Source: Parvularcula sp039818345 (GTDB lineage: Bacteria > Pseudomonadota > Alphaproteobacteria > Caulobacterales > Parvularculaceae). Taken from it: 64,000 nt of DNA. The number at the start of each line of letters is the position of its first letter. Within the stretch, counting starts at the first letter, position 1. The notes beneath the pieces are model-generated. The model searched no databases. It had not been told where the DNA came from and saw only the letters and a program-made list of their open reading frames with translations. The stretch lies in assembly GCA_039818345.1 (NCBI GenBank), contig JBCBUC010000019.1, forward strand, positions 13,562-77,561, given 5' to 3'. Position numbers and translations under genes: made by a program. Positions 51,137 through 60,630 of this stretch are shown here, one piece after another.

Positions 51137-51889
51137 TTAGTTCGAAGACTGAGAATGGGCCATGTAGCTCTCGATCACAGCACCGTACTCAGGTGTCACA
51201 AGCGAGTAGGCTTCAGCCATCACAGGGGTGTTCTCTTCGTCCCAAGTGTCATGGACCTGGCTCAACACAGAGAAAGTGCTCTCAACGACCACGCCTGCTT
51301 GCTGCAGCCGGGCAATCGTGGTCTGGCTTGCAAGGTCTGAATAGTCTCCAGACGCATCAATAACCGCGATCACGTGATAACCCTCTTGCGCCATTTCGAT
51401 GGCTGGGAACGCAACACAGACGCTTGTCAGGATGCCTGAGATCACGACGGTTTTGCGGCCCGTTGCTTCAACGGCTTCCCGAATCCGCGGATCGTCCCAG
51501 GCGTTGATCGGTCCTGCCCGGTTGATGACGTTGGCAGACGGAGCATTCTCTGTGACCTCCGCAATCAAAGGACCGTTCGGACCCGTTGGAACGGACGTGG
51601 ACGCAATGACGGGAATGTCAAAGAACTCCGCGACCATACCCTTGGCTGCGACGTTGCGGCGAAGTTGGGTCTGATCGATGTCGTTGACGATCTGCATCAG
51701 GCCAGCCTGATGATCGAGCATCAGAAAGACGGTGTCGTTGGGGTCGAGCAAGCGCTGGCCGTTTTCGGTGACCGGCACGGCTTGGGTAACAGGTGCCGTT
51801 TGAGCACAAGCCGGGGTGACGAGAAGACCAATCGCGGTGGCCGCAACGGCGAGGCCGCGCATGGGGGCGGTGAAAAACTGGCTAAGCAT
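51137..51889 (-). CDS. exported isochorismatase-fold (YcaC-like) cysteine hydrolase
   Basis: A 250-residue protein with a Sec signal peptide (about 1-30, ending ACAQ) and an isochorismatase fold close to YcaC: FLMLDHQAGLMQIV (catalytic-type Asp), STSVPTGPNGPL, NRAGPINAWDD and GILTSVCVAFPAIEMAQEG with the nucleophilic Cys. Most YcaC relatives are cytoplasmic, so the signal peptide is unusual. ATG 51889 has AAAGGA 7 bases upstream; the frame runs open further to 52201 but lacks a better start. Divergent from an AraC gene. Confidence 0.85.
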   Translation of the reverse strand: MLSQFFTAPMRGLAVAATAIGLLVTPACAQTAPVTQAVPVTENGQRLLDPNDTVFLMLDHQAGLMQIVNDIDQTQLRRNVAAKGMVAEFFDIPVIASTSVPTGPNGPLIAEVTENAPSANVINRAGPINAWDDPRIREAVEATGRKTVVISGILTSVCVAFPAIEMAQEGYHVIAVIDASGDYSDLASQTTIARLQQAGVVVESTFSVLSQVHDTWDEENTPVMAEAYSLVTPEYGAVIESYMAHSQSSN

Positions 51890-52190
51890 GGGTATGTCCT
51901 TTCCTGGGGTGAGGCATTTTTGAGTGTTCGCCGAAGCGATGTTGATCCCGCGCGACGCCCGTGGGATGGGGCGCGTGAGCGTGCTTGCCGCAAGCCTTAT
52001 GGGGTGAGCGGGCTGTTCGGACTGTTTGGTACTGATCATTCCCGGCCTCCCTTCGTTGCTGGCGACGATGAGGGAGAGATGGCGTTTAGGATCGGGGTTT
52101 CTTTCAGATCCGTGCCGTGAATTTCGAGAATGTGCGAAAACTTCATTCGAGGTGTTGTCGGTTCCACCTAGGCGCTCCACCTCCCTTCCC
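51890..52190. other. divergent intergenic region, hydrolase/AraC
   Basis: About 300 bases between the two start codons. Both flanking frames happen to be open part of the way, but no separate gene, hairpin or convincing operator is seen. It should hold the promoters of both genes. Confidence 0.5.
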
Positions 52191-53129
52191 ATGACCGACA
52201 CCGATGAACCGAACGAGCCGACGACAAAGGGCCTGGCCGAAGGTCAACGAGAGGGCGCGTTTAGTGGCCCTCCGTTGCGCAGGCTGCCTGACTGGAACGG
52301 GATTGCCACAGCGCCAGGCATGCGCTTTTCGCTCCATGCGCCGATCGATTTTGAGCTCTCTTGCAAGATCGATGGGTACCTGATCATTGCACCTTACGCG
52401 CGGGCGATCATCGACACGTCAGTTGACGATGGCCCTGTCCGTCGCCGGACGATCCCGGCCGGATCTGGCTTCATCGTTCCGCCGGGTATCACTGTCCGCA
52501 GTCGCATGGTGGAGCCGGTCGAGTTTCTGTTTCTTGAGGCCGAGCCGGAACGGGTTGAAACCGTGTTTCGAAGCGTCGCCCGCGATCGGGCATGGGCACC
52601 AGAGCTCGTTGAGAGCTTCACCGATCCCGGCTTTGCATCAGTGATGGGAGAAATTCGCCGATCAATCTTGGGCGATCCCTTGAACGAGCCAGCCTATCTC
52701 GCGGCGCTCGCTGACAGCGCTTTTGCGAGGATCGGCTGCCACTTCGCCGGCATGGGCCTCAGAGCGCCAAGCGGCAAAGAGTCCCTCGCGCCCGCCATTC
52801 TCAAACGGACGCTGCAGACCGTGGAGGATCGGTTGGCTGAACCGCTCAGCGTTGAAGGATTGGCCCAGGACGCGGGCCTCTCACGGTCCCACTTTTCTCG
52901 CGCGTTCCAAGCTTCGACGGGCGAGAGTCCACAAGATTTCATCATTGGGCGGAGGGTGAGTAAGGCCCGCGATCTCCTCGCTAACACGGACATATCCCTT
53001 GCAGAGGTCGCCGCCAAAACTGGTTTTTCAAGCCAGGCGCATTTTTCGACGGCGTTCAAGAAAGAGATTGGCATGGCGCCGGGGAAGTACCGCAAAGCGT
53101 TTAGGGACGAGGATGGCTCTGCAGGCTAA
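52191..53129 (+). CDS. AraC-family transcriptional regulator
   Basis: A 312-residue cytoplasmic regulator: N-terminal cupin-like sensing half (about 30-130, IPAGSGFIVPPGI) and C-terminal AraC double helix-turn-helix (about 205-300; VEGLAQDAGLSRSHFSRAF and LAEVAAKTGFSSQAHFSTAF). ATG 52191 follows a purine-rich-poor region, so the exact start is uncertain; the frame is open from 52026. Divergent transcription suggests it controls the exported hydrolase and porin. Confidence 0.88.
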   Translation: MTDTDEPNEPTTKGLAEGQREGAFSGPPLRRLPDWNGIATAPGMRFSLHAPIDFELSCKIDGYLIIAPYARAIIDTSVDDGPVRRRTIPAGSGFIVPPGITVRSRMVEPVEFLFLEAEPERVETVFRSVARDRAWAPELVESFTDPGFASVMGEIRRSILGDPLNEPAYLAALADSAFARIGCHFAGMGLRAPSGKESLAPAILKRTLQTVEDRLAEPLSVEGLAQDAGLSRSHFSRAFQASTGESPQDFIIGRRVSKARDLLANTDISLAEVAAKTGFSSQAHFSTAFKKEIGMAPGKYRKAFRDEDGSAG

Positions 53130-53155
53130 GGGGCCTCGTCTTTGCCGACCTGCTT

Positions 53156-53180
53156 GACCGCCTCCGCCAATGAGGCGGTC
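53156..53180. terminator. hairpin between convergent AraC and methyltransferase genes
   Basis: GACCGCCTC (53156-53164) and GAGGCGGTC (53172-53180) form a perfect 9-bp stem with a 7-base loop, midway in the 65-base convergent gap. Lack of a long T run on either side makes this a weak, possibly bidirectional terminator. Confidence 0.45.
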
Positions 53181-53194
53181 GCGCTTCCAGGCTT

Positions 53195-54004
53195 TTAGGG
53201 CTTTGGTTGACTGGGGTGGGGCGCCCAGCCGGTCATCACCAGCATCTCAAAAACGATGTCTTGGCCCTCGAGCGCGGCAAGGACGTTCGCCAGGACATCG
53301 CGGCGGAGCGCCGTTCGTGCGCCTTTCACCATGGTCGCTGTCTCGCCCATGCCCCTCAGATCTTGGAACAAACGTATAGGATTTGTGTACTGAACAGTAA
53401 TCGGCTGTGTGTCCACCACCGGCAAGGCAAACCCTGCCCGCTGCAAAAGTGAGCCGCCATCCTTGATCGCAACAAGGGGCGGTACCCGTGGGCTGAGAGC
53501 CCCTGTAATCTTGACCTCGGCCTCGCGAAGCGCCTCGCGCAAACCGCTCAATGTGCGTTCTGCAGGAAAACTTGCGATGAAAAGACCATCGGGTTTGAGG
53601 ACGCGCCGCGCCTCGATGAGCGCGCGGGGGAGATCATCTTCTGCATGGAGCGCCATCAGGGAAACAACAAGGTCAAAACACTGATCAGGAAAGGGGAGCG
53701 CTGACGCTTGGGCCATGATCGGCGCTTGGGCACCGCTGGCGATCAACTGTTTTGCGCTCTCGCCAGCGATCGTCTTGTGCACGACATCGGCTTCCGGTGT
53801 GAGCTGCGCTGCTAGCAGCGCTGCCGCAGGACCATAGAAAAGGGCGTGCTCAAATCTTTTTTGTACAGTTTCAAGGCGATCAAGAGCATCTGCAGCAACC
53901 CTCTGGTGTAAAAAGTCGTGCTGGGCAAAAGTTGAGGCCGCGCGATCAAGGCGCTTCTGGCGAAGCTTGGGGGAGAAGATCGAAGGGGATGCAGTGTCAG
54001 CCAT
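53195..54004 (-). CDS. SAM-dependent methyltransferase (BioC/NDUFAF5-like)
   Basis: A 269-residue class I methyltransferase: KRLDRAASTFAQHDFLHQRVA start typical of the alphaproteobacterial ComF-neighbour family, FPDQCFDLVVSLMALHAEDDLP and EARRVLKPDGLFIASFPAERTL. The glycine-rich SAM motif is weak. Mitochondrial homologues modify complex I; the bacterial role is unclear. Its start overlaps head-on with that of comF (11 bases). Confidence 0.83.
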   Translation of the reverse strand: MADTASPSIFSPKLRQKRLDRAASTFAQHDFLHQRVAADALDRLETVQKRFEHALFYGPAAALLAAQLTPEADVVHKTIAGESAKQLIASGAQAPIMAQASALPFPDQCFDLVVSLMALHAEDDLPRALIEARRVLKPDGLFIASFPAERTLSGLREALREAEVKITGALSPRVPPLVAIKDGGSLLQRAGFALPVVDTQPITVQYTNPIRLFQDLRGMGETATMVKGARTALRRDVLANVLAALEGQDIVFEMLVMTGWAPHPSQPKP

Positions 54005-54818
54005 AACCAATTCCTCATGGCGGATAACGCCGCCGCGCCCAAGTCCGCGGTCACGATGGGGTGCTCTCCTGGGGCAGCTTTTCTTTCCGCCCTTATGCCC
54101 GATCACCAGGCAGCGGTTGGTCCAGCCTGGCTCGCTGTCTCCTGAAGGCTGGCAGCGCCTTCAGTTCGTCGCGGCCCCCAATTGCGCGCTTTGCGGGGCG
54201 CCTTTTGAACATGATGCAGGCTTGACCCTTTGTGCGCCGTGCGCGGCACCTCGGGGGTTTGAACGCCAGCTTTGCGGTCCTGGTCGTCTTGATCGGGTGC
54301 GCAGTGCGCTTGTCTACGATGCCCTCTCGGCCGAGCTCATCTTACAGCTGAAATATGGCGACCGGCATGATTTGGCCCCGACGCTCGGCGGCTTGATGGT
54401 ACCGTCGCTGACCGCACTTGAGCCGCCCATTGGCGCTGTGCTGCAGCCTGTCCCGCTGCATGCCAAACGACTGCGCGACCGCCGTTTCAACCAGGCGGCG
54501 CTTTTGGCGCAGGCGCTCTCACGCCGGTCTGGCATGCCGCTTCGGCTTGATCTCTTAAAGCGCACCAAGGCGACACCGCAGCAACGCGGTCTTGGTTTTG
54601 CGGGACGGCGACGCAACCTCTCAGGCGCTTTTACGGCCTCGCCTCAGGCCAAGGGAAAGGTGATCATTCTGGTAGATGACGTCTTGACCAGTGGCGCCAC
54701 GCTCTTGTCCGCGGCAAGAGCTTTACGCAAAGCGGGCGTTCGCTTTGTAGGAGCGGTAACGGTGGCAAGGGTTTTCGAAACAGCGAAAGATCCCCAAGTC
54801 CTCCTCCCCGACGTTTGA
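53994..54818 (+). CDS. ComF-family protein (zinc-ribbon phosphoribosyltransferase)
   Basis: ComF-type proteins join a double zinc ribbon to a phosphoribosyltransferase fold and are linked to DNA uptake or nucleotide salvage. The roughly 274-residue product shows NCALCGAPFEHDAGLTLCAPC, LILQLKYGDRHDLAP, PVPLHAKRLRDRRFNQA and the PRPP-binding VIILVDDVLTSGATL. GTG 53994 with AAGGGG upstream is preferred; TTG 53967 is also in frame. Divergent from the methyltransferase. Confidence 0.88.
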   Translation: MSAITNSSWRITPPRPSPRSRWGALLGQLFFPPLCPITRQRLVQPGSLSPEGWQRLQFVAAPNCALCGAPFEHDAGLTLCAPCAAPRGFERQLCGPGRLDRVRSALVYDALSAELILQLKYGDRHDLAPTLGGLMVPSLTALEPPIGAVLQPVPLHAKRLRDRRFNQAALLAQALSRRSGMPLRLDLLKRTKATPQQRGLGFAGRRRNLSGAFTASPQAKGKVIILVDDVLTSGATLLSAARALRKAGVRFVGAVTVARVFETAKDPQVLLPDV

Positions 54819-54830
54819 AGGAAGAATGCG

Positions 54831-55088
54831 ATGGCGAAGGTCACGATCTACACGAAAATTATGTGCCCTTACTGTGTTCGGGCCATGCACCTTTTGAAAA
54901 CGAAGGGGGCGGACGTTGAAGAGATCCCTGCCGCTTTTGACAAAGAGAAAAAGCAAGAGATGGTCGATCGTTCCGGTGGTCGCATGACGTTCCCGCAGAT
55001 CTTTATTGGCGACACCCATGTCGGCGGATCAGATGAGCTGGCGGCGTTGGAGCGCGCTGGGAAACTTGACGCTATGTTGGCCGCATGA
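54831..55088 (+). CDS. grxC: glutaredoxin 3
   Basis: Small thiol-disulfide oxidoreductase, 85 residues, with the dithiol active site MCPYCVRA (Cys at about 12 and 15), the cis-Pro TFPQIFIGD and the glutathione-binding GGSDEL. It overlaps the nitrilase-like gene by four bases; grxC, the C-N hydrolase and DUF1178 form a conserved alphaproteobacterial operon, with comF 12 bases upstream. Confidence 0.95.
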   Translation: MAKVTIYTKIMCPYCVRAMHLLKTKGADVEEIPAAFDKEKKQEMVDRSGGRMTFPQIFIGDTHVGGSDELAALERAGKLDAMLAA

Positions 55089-55918
55089 CCGACTTGCGCG
55101 CAGCCTGTGTTCAGCTTCGGAGCGGTGTTGATCGCGCTGCCAATCTTGATGCGGCGGAGACGCTGATCCGCAAGGCAGCAGCAGATGGGGCAACATTGAT
55201 TGTCACCCCTGAAATGACCACGCTTCTTGATCGTGACCGGCCACGCCTGCGGGCGAGTTTGGCGCAGACCGAGCCGAACGAGGTCGAGGTCTTCTCAGCA
55301 CTCTCTGACGAGCTAGGCGCGACGATCATCATCGGCTCGATGCCAGTGCCGGTCGATGGCGAGGACAAGGTGGCGAACACTCAGTTCGCCTTTAGCGCGG
55401 GGCAGTTGATCGCCACCTATGACAAGATCCATCTCTTCGATGTCGATCTTCCCACCGGCGAGAGTTGGCGCGAATCAAGTCTTTATCGCGGCGGTGACGA
55501 GGCCGTGCTGATTGAGGCAGGGGACGCGCAAATCGGCCTGTCGATATGTTACGACCTCCGTTTCCCCCATCTTTATCGGGACCTCGCGCAGGCGGGCGCG
55601 GAGATCATGACCATCCCAGCGGCCTTTACCGTGCCCACCGGCAAAGCGCATTGGGAGGTTCTCTTACGCGCGCGGGCGATTGAGACCGGGAGCTTTGTGT
55701 TGGCAGCAGCGCAGGGCGGCGAGCACGAGGACGGCCGCATCACCTACGGCCATTCGATGATCATCAGCCCTTGGGGTGAGATCCTCGCCGAAAAGGCTGA
55801 TGACACGCCCGGCTTTGTCGCGGCAGATCTCGATCTTGACCGCAGCCGTGACATGAGGACCCGGATCCCCTCGCTTGGCCTTGATCGCAACGTCGCAGTC
55901 CGTACCTTCTCTGCATGA
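55085..55918 (+). CDS. carbon-nitrogen hydrolase (nitrilase superfamily, Nit1-like)
   Basis: A 277-residue amidase with the Glu-Lys-Cys triad: IVTPEMTTLL (Glu), YDKIHLFDVDLP (Lys) and IGLSICYDLRFPHLYRDLA (Cys). Closest to the Nit1/NitFhit group that repairs deaminated glutathione, which fits its coupling to glutaredoxin. Overlaps both neighbours by four bases. Confidence 0.92.
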   Translation: MTDLRAACVQLRSGVDRAANLDAAETLIRKAAADGATLIVTPEMTTLLDRDRPRLRASLAQTEPNEVEVFSALSDELGATIIIGSMPVPVDGEDKVANTQFAFSAGQLIATYDKIHLFDVDLPTGESWRESSLYRGGDEAVLIEAGDAQIGLSICYDLRFPHLYRDLAQAGAEIMTIPAAFTVPTGKAHWEVLLRARAIETGSFVLAAAQGGEHEDGRITYGHSMIISPWGEILAEKADDTPGFVAADLDLDRSRDMRTRIPSLGLDRNVAVRTFSA

Positions 55919-56358
55919 TCAAATACGCTCTTCGTTGCGTCGAGGGTCACCATTTTGAGGGGTGGTTTTCATCGAGCGCTGATTTTGACCGGCAGAAAGA
56001 GGAGGCACTCCTCGAATGTCCGATCTGCGGCACCCATAAGGTCGAAAAGGCCCTGATGGCGCCTGCGGTGCGGACCGCGCGACGTGCGGCCAAAAATGAA
56101 GCCATGGAGACGATCCGCCGAACGTGGAACGAATCCGCGCGCAAAGCGCAGGACTACGTTGAAAAGAATTTTGACAATGTTGGGAAGCAGTTCCCCGAAG
56201 AGGCGCGCAAAATCCATTACGGCGAGACCGAAGAACGGCAAATCTACGGCCAAGCCACGCCTGCGGAAGTCAAAGAGCTCAAAGACGAGGGCGTGACGGT
56301 CGCCCCCGTACCCCAACCCATTCCGCAGCCTTCTGAGGCAAAGAAAAAGCTCAATTAG
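55915..56358 (+). CDS. DUF1178 domain-containing protein
   Basis: A 147-residue zinc-ribbon-like protein: MIKYALRCVEGHHFEGWFSS with Cys8/His, then LECPICGTHKVEKALMAPAV with a second Cys pair. Function unknown; it regularly follows the grxC-nitrilase pair. Coupled by ATGA overlap to the hydrolase and overlaps the convergent DUF4199 gene by eight bases. Confidence 0.9.
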   Translation: MIKYALRCVEGHHFEGWFSSSADFDRQKEEALLECPICGTHKVEKALMAPAVRTARRAAKNEAMETIRRTWNESARKAQDYVEKNFDNVGKQFPEEARKIHYGETEERQIYGQATPAEVKELKDEGVTVAPVPQPIPQPSEAKKKLN

Positions 56359-56890
56359 CCGTCGGCGGCGTGCCCGATGGCATAAAGTTCCGATTGCTGA
56401 GCACGGCCGCGCTCAACAGTGTGATCAACATTCCCACTGGCAAGATCTCCGAGACCGCGATGGCGATCCGAAAAAGCGGGTTTTGGTAGCTTTCGATCAC
56501 GTCGCGCTGTTGTGCGGCCAACGCTTCCAACTCGCGGGATGTTGCGCCGGCTTGCCGTTCGTTTTCGAGATAGACCTCAGCATAGGCGGATATGACGGCG
56601 AAGTCGGTGGCCACTAGATAGATATCCCATAACACCGCATACGTGATGCTGCCGATCCCCGTGATCATCAGTCCCAAAAGGACCGCACGGCCAAACGAGA
56701 TGTCTCCATCGACGATGCGATCGCGATAATGTTTCACACCAACAAAGATCAGCGCCATACCCAGCAGCATCACGAGATAACCGATAAGCCGATTTCCAGG
56801 CTGACCAGCGTTAAGTGTGATCCCGATGATTGTCGCGGCGGCCACAAACGTCCCGGCGAGACCACCGAACAACAAAGCCAGGCGCAGCAT
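56351..56890 (-). CDS. DUF4199 membrane protein
   Basis: A 179-residue protein with four predicted helices (for example LALLFGGLAGTFVAAATIIG and LIGYLVMLLGMALIFVGV) and the DUF4199 segment VKHYRDRIVDGDISFGRAVLLG. Function unknown. Transcribed away from the sulfatase gene, tail-to-tail with DUF1178. Confidence 0.85.
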   Translation of the reverse strand: MLRLALLFGGLAGTFVAAATIIGITLNAGQPGNRLIGYLVMLLGMALIFVGVKHYRDRIVDGDISFGRAVLLGLMITGIGSITYAVLWDIYLVATDFAVISAYAEVYLENERQAGATSRELEALAAQQRDVIESYQNPLFRIAIAVSEILPVGMLITLLSAAVLSNRNFMPSGTPPTAN

Positions 56891-57298
56891 GTGAACTCTC
56901 CCTCTAGGCGATGTTATTCCTAACGCCGCCTATCTCTAGTTTGGGGCCTTTTCGTCAGAACTCAAATGGGTGAGGTGATGGTTTGATGATATTTTTCCGT
57001 TCACGTCACGGTGATCGTCAAAGGGCGAGTGTTATCAGGCGGATGAACCTCGACAGCACAAAGGTTTGTCTCTCTTGATTGAAAGCGCAGCGCACCACAA
57101 CCCTTGCGTTCCGCCCCGTGATCTTCAGTTACATTGTGGCGAAGGCTGACAACGCAACGTGCAAAGCACGCAGATAGTCAAAGCGGACCCGCTGAGAAGA
57201 TCAGCATTGCTTGTTTCGATAACCTTTTCCCATCCAGGCCCAATAATCGCCAATACTGCCCTGCCATTCCTCCTCCTGAAAACGAAGAGACCACGATC
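56891..57298. other. 408-base divergent gap, DUF4199/sulfatase
   Basis: No gene is supported here. The sulfatase frame is open back to 57134, but that stretch (many Arg, Pro, Cys, no signal peptide) does not resemble the family. No hairpin with a T run and no clear operator were seen; the promoters of both flanking genes must lie here. Confidence 0.5.
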
Positions 57299-58717
57299 AT
57301 GAACCTCTCCTTCAAAGCTCTCCTGCGATTAGCTGCGTTGGTTTTCAGTGTCATGCCACCTGCTGTTTTCGCTCAGTCAGCGGATGACGGAAATCCGAAT
57401 ATCGTCTTTGTCATGATGGATAATTTCGGATACGGAGAAGTCGGCGTCTATGGTGGCGGAGAAATGCGCGGGGCGCCAACCCCCAACATCGACAGCATTG
57501 CTGCTGAGGGTTTTCAGTCCACAAATTATAATGTTGAAGCAGAGTGCACGCCGTCACGTTCCGCATTGATGACGGGCCGCTATGGTGTTCGCACGCGGAT
57601 ACGGCCCGAAGGACCACCGCGCGGTGTATGGTATGGCATCACCAAATGGGAGATCACCATCGCCGAAATGCTGTCCGATGTTGGCTACGCAACGGCGCTG
57701 TTCGGCAAATGGCACTTAGGAGATACCGCGGGCCGGTTTCCCGTCGATCAGGGGTTTGACGAATGGTACGGGTTGCCGCGCTCATCAGACCGCGCATTTT
57801 GGCCTGATAGCGACAGTTTTGATCCTGATGCGCATGAAGGCGCGGTGTTCACCCGCGTGATGTCGGCGAAACGCGGTGAAACCCCCAAGGAAGGCGACAT
57901 TTTTGATCGGACCAAACGCACCTTAATCGATCGTGAGATCACCGATCGTGGCCTCGACTTTATCAAACGCCATGGTGAGAGCGACGATCCGTTTTTTCTC
58001 TTTCTGTCTTACACCCAGACCCATGAGCCTGTTGATGCGCATCCAGACTTTAAGGGTTCTACCGGAAATGGCGCCTTTGCCGATGTCCTTGCGCAAACTG
58101 ATTCTTATGTGGGGGAACTTCTCGAAGCCATTGATAACTTGGGGCTGAAACAGGACACGATCTTTATCTTCACGTCCGATAACGGACGCGAGGGCGTTCC
58201 TCGATCCTTCGGCTTCACCGGTCCATGGCGAGGCGGTATGTTCTCTCCATACGAAGGATCGTTACGGGTACCGTTTATCGTTCGGTGGCCGGGCGTTATT
58301 TCTCCTGGGCGGAAGTCAAACGATATCATCCACCAGGTGGATCTGTTTCCGACCCTGGCGCGTTTTGCCGGCGGCGATGTTCCAGAGGATCGGGTGCTCG
58401 ACGGCGTTGATCAGTCGGCTTTTCTAATGGGTGATGAGGAAAATTCCGCACGCGACTCAATCGTCTTTTACGTTGGCGATACGCTCTTTGGCGCCAAGTG
58501 GCACAATTGGAAGATCATGCTCAGAGAAATTGATGACGACAGCTACGCCATCCAGGAGATGGCGTACCCCTCCATCTACAATCTTCTCGTCGACCCGAAA
58601 GAGGAAGTGCCTGAGCTCAATTACCTCAACGACACCTGGGTCGATTTTCCTCTGTACCAAGTGCTTGAAGACCATGAGGCTTCGCTTGCGGCTGACACGG
58701 GCGCGCCTGGCCCATAG
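57299..58717 (+). CDS. sulfatase / arylsulfatase, exported
   Basis: Periplasmic hydrolase of sulfate esters, 472 residues, with signal peptide (about 1-25, ending VFAQ). The formylglycine site ECTPSRSALMTGR has the Cys-type motif C-x-P-S-R, so it needs an anaerobic or aerobic formylglycine-generating enzyme, not seen in the window. FVMMDNFGYGEVGVYGGG supplies the calcium site (Asp-Asn instead of the usual Asp-Asp), and LFGKWHLGD and IFTSDNG complete it. ATG 57299 is chosen for the signal peptide. Confidence 0.9.
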   Translation: MNLSFKALLRLAALVFSVMPPAVFAQSADDGNPNIVFVMMDNFGYGEVGVYGGGEMRGAPTPNIDSIAAEGFQSTNYNVEAECTPSRSALMTGRYGVRTRIRPEGPPRGVWYGITKWEITIAEMLSDVGYATALFGKWHLGDTAGRFPVDQGFDEWYGLPRSSDRAFWPDSDSFDPDAHEGAVFTRVMSAKRGETPKEGDIFDRTKRTLIDREITDRGLDFIKRHGESDDPFFLFLSYTQTHEPVDAHPDFKGSTGNGAFADVLAQTDSYVGELLEAIDNLGLKQDTIFIFTSDNGREGVPRSFGFTGPWRGGMFSPYEGSLRVPFIVRWPGVISPGRKSNDIIHQVDLFPTLARFAGGDVPEDRVLDGVDQSAFLMGDEENSARDSIVFYVGDTLFGAKWHNWKIMLREIDDDSYAIQEMAYPSIYNLLVDPKEEVPELNYLNDTWVDFPLYQVLEDHEASLAADTGAPGP

Positions 58718-58767
58718 GTTATGAACAGGCGCTGTTGCGCGTCGGTCGACCGTGGCAGAATGGCGCC

Positions 58768-60561
58768 ATGGCTTTTGATTCGTTTGACCCTTCCTGGCCC
58801 CTTCTTTTGGGTGTGGAAAACTCTGTGACCGGACGCTCCTGGCGGCAACGTGATGTATGCCGCCGGACGGCTGACTTGGCGGTGCAGCGGTTCGGGTTGG
58901 ACTCGCTATTGGCCCAGGTGATCCTCAGCCGCGGCGTCGCGCTTGAAGAACTCGAAGCGCATCTTTCGCCGAGCCTCAAAAACCATCTACCGGACCCATC
59001 GATCTTGATGGAGATGGACAAAGCGGCGGCTCGCCTGGCTGACGCGCTGACCCGCGGGGAAACGATCGGCATTTTCGGCGATTATGATGTCGACGGAACA
59101 GTCTCAGCGGCGTTGTTGTATCGATATCTCCGGTCCGTTGGCGCGGCTCCGGCGGTGCATCTGCCTGACCGCTTCACCGAAGGATATGGGCCAAGCCGGG
59201 AGGGGTTGCGCGCCCTCGAAGAGCGCGGCGTGAGCCTCATCTGTACGGTGGATTGCGGCTCCAATCATGGAGACATCCTTTCAGCAACGGGTGCGGATGT
59301 TGTTGTCCTCGATCACCATTTGATGACCGAACGTCCGGAGGTTTACGCCCTCATCAACCCCCATCGGCCTGGTGATAGGTCGGGACTCGGAGGGTTATCG
59401 GCAGGCGGGGTCACGTTCATGACCCTCGTTGCGTTGAACCGAGAGTTGCGGACCAGGGGTTTTTTCACGGCTCGCCCTGAGCCTAGACTAACTCGCTATC
59501 TCGACCTTGTGGCGGTGAGCCTCATTTGTGACGTGATGCCGCTACAGGGCCTTACGCGATTGCTCGTCGCGCAAGGCCTGAAGGTAATGGGCGATGTTGA
59601 GCATGGCCAGTTGGGCAATCCTGGCCTCAAGGCGCTGGCGCTGGCGGCGGGCCTGCAAGGGCAGGTGGGCGCCAGCCAGATCGGTTTCCAAATCGGTCCA
59701 CGGATCAATGCAGCGGGCCGGATTGGCCACGCGAAAATCGCCTTTGACCTTCTGACCACTGATGAGCCCAGCCAAGCGGCGGCCATCGCCCAAAAACTTG
59801 AAGCGCTGAATAAAGAGCGGCGCCGGCTCGAAGACCACGTCCGACGTGAAGCGATCGCACAGATCGAAGCCCGAGGGCTCGCGGGTAGTGAACCGATCGT
59901 TGCGGCAGGTGAGGGATGGCACCCCGGTGTGGTCGGCATCGTTGCTGGCCGCCTTAAGGAGCGTTTTCACCGTCCCGCCTTCTGCATTTCCCTCGAAGGG
60001 GAAAAAGGCACGGGCTCGGGACGGTCGGTGGACGGCATTGACCTTGGCGCCGCCGTCTCGGACGCGGCTGCACAAGGTGTGATCCAGGCTGGCGGCGGCC
60101 ATGCGATGGCGGCGGGGCTCTCCCTCTCTCCCGGTCAAGTCGACGGGTTCCGCCACTTTCTTGAGACGCGGCTCTCCGCATCAGTGGCCGAAGCCACGGC
60201 GCAGCGCCCTTTGGTCGTTGATGGCGTGGTGGGTTTGGGCGCCGTGACGGCGGCGACATGCAGAACACTGGGGCCAGCGGGGCCCTTTGGGCAGGGCAAT
60301 CCCGAGCCCCGCTTTGCGCTGTCGGATGTGCGCGTTCGCCATGCGCGGCTGGTCGGTGAGCGCCATTTGTCGATCACCGTTGAAGATAACCTTGGAAAAA
60401 CAGCGCGCGGCATCGCCTTTGGCGTCAAAGATGAGCCGCTTGGCGCTTTGCTCGAGAACGACCGCCGACCGCTCATTCACTTGGCAGGCCGGATCACACC
60501 GGACACTTGGCGGGGGGGTGAGGCGGCTCAGTTCGAGGTTGATGATGCAAGTGGAGCTTGA
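58768..60561 (+). CDS. recJ: single-stranded-DNA-specific exonuclease RecJ
   Basis: 5'-3' exonuclease of recombination and mismatch repair, 597 residues. DHH motifs: IFGDYDVDGTVSAALL, CTVDCGSNH, VVLDHHLM; then the DHHA1 domain with GGGHAMAAGL. ATG 58768 is used; the frame is open 11 codons upstream. It overlaps nothing and is followed by tRNA-Glu. Confidence 0.95.
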   Translation: MAFDSFDPSWPLLLGVENSVTGRSWRQRDVCRRTADLAVQRFGLDSLLAQVILSRGVALEELEAHLSPSLKNHLPDPSILMEMDKAAARLADALTRGETIGIFGDYDVDGTVSAALLYRYLRSVGAAPAVHLPDRFTEGYGPSREGLRALEERGVSLICTVDCGSNHGDILSATGADVVVLDHHLMTERPEVYALINPHRPGDRSGLGGLSAGGVTFMTLVALNRELRTRGFFTARPEPRLTRYLDLVAVSLICDVMPLQGLTRLLVAQGLKVMGDVEHGQLGNPGLKALALAAGLQGQVGASQIGFQIGPRINAAGRIGHAKIAFDLLTTDEPSQAAAIAQKLEALNKERRRLEDHVRREAIAQIEARGLAGSEPIVAAGEGWHPGVVGIVAGRLKERFHRPAFCISLEGEKGTGSGRSVDGIDLGAAVSDAAAQGVIQAGGGHAMAAGLSLSPGQVDGFRHFLETRLSASVAEATAQRPLVVDGVVGLGAVTAATCRTLGPAGPFGQGNPEPRFALSDVRVRHARLVGERHLSITVEDNLGKTARGIAFGVKDEPLGALLENDRRPLIHLAGRITPDTWRGGEAAQFEVDDASGA

Positions 60562-60630
60562 GCCAAAAAAGGCTTGAAAGCGGCGCGCCGTTTCCGTATC
60601 TCGCCGCTTCTGGGTGCAGCCCCGCTCTGC

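Noticed and set aside
57134..57298. Extended N-terminus for the sulfatase
   Set aside because: The extra 55 residues lack homology and would bury the clear signal peptide beginning at 57299.
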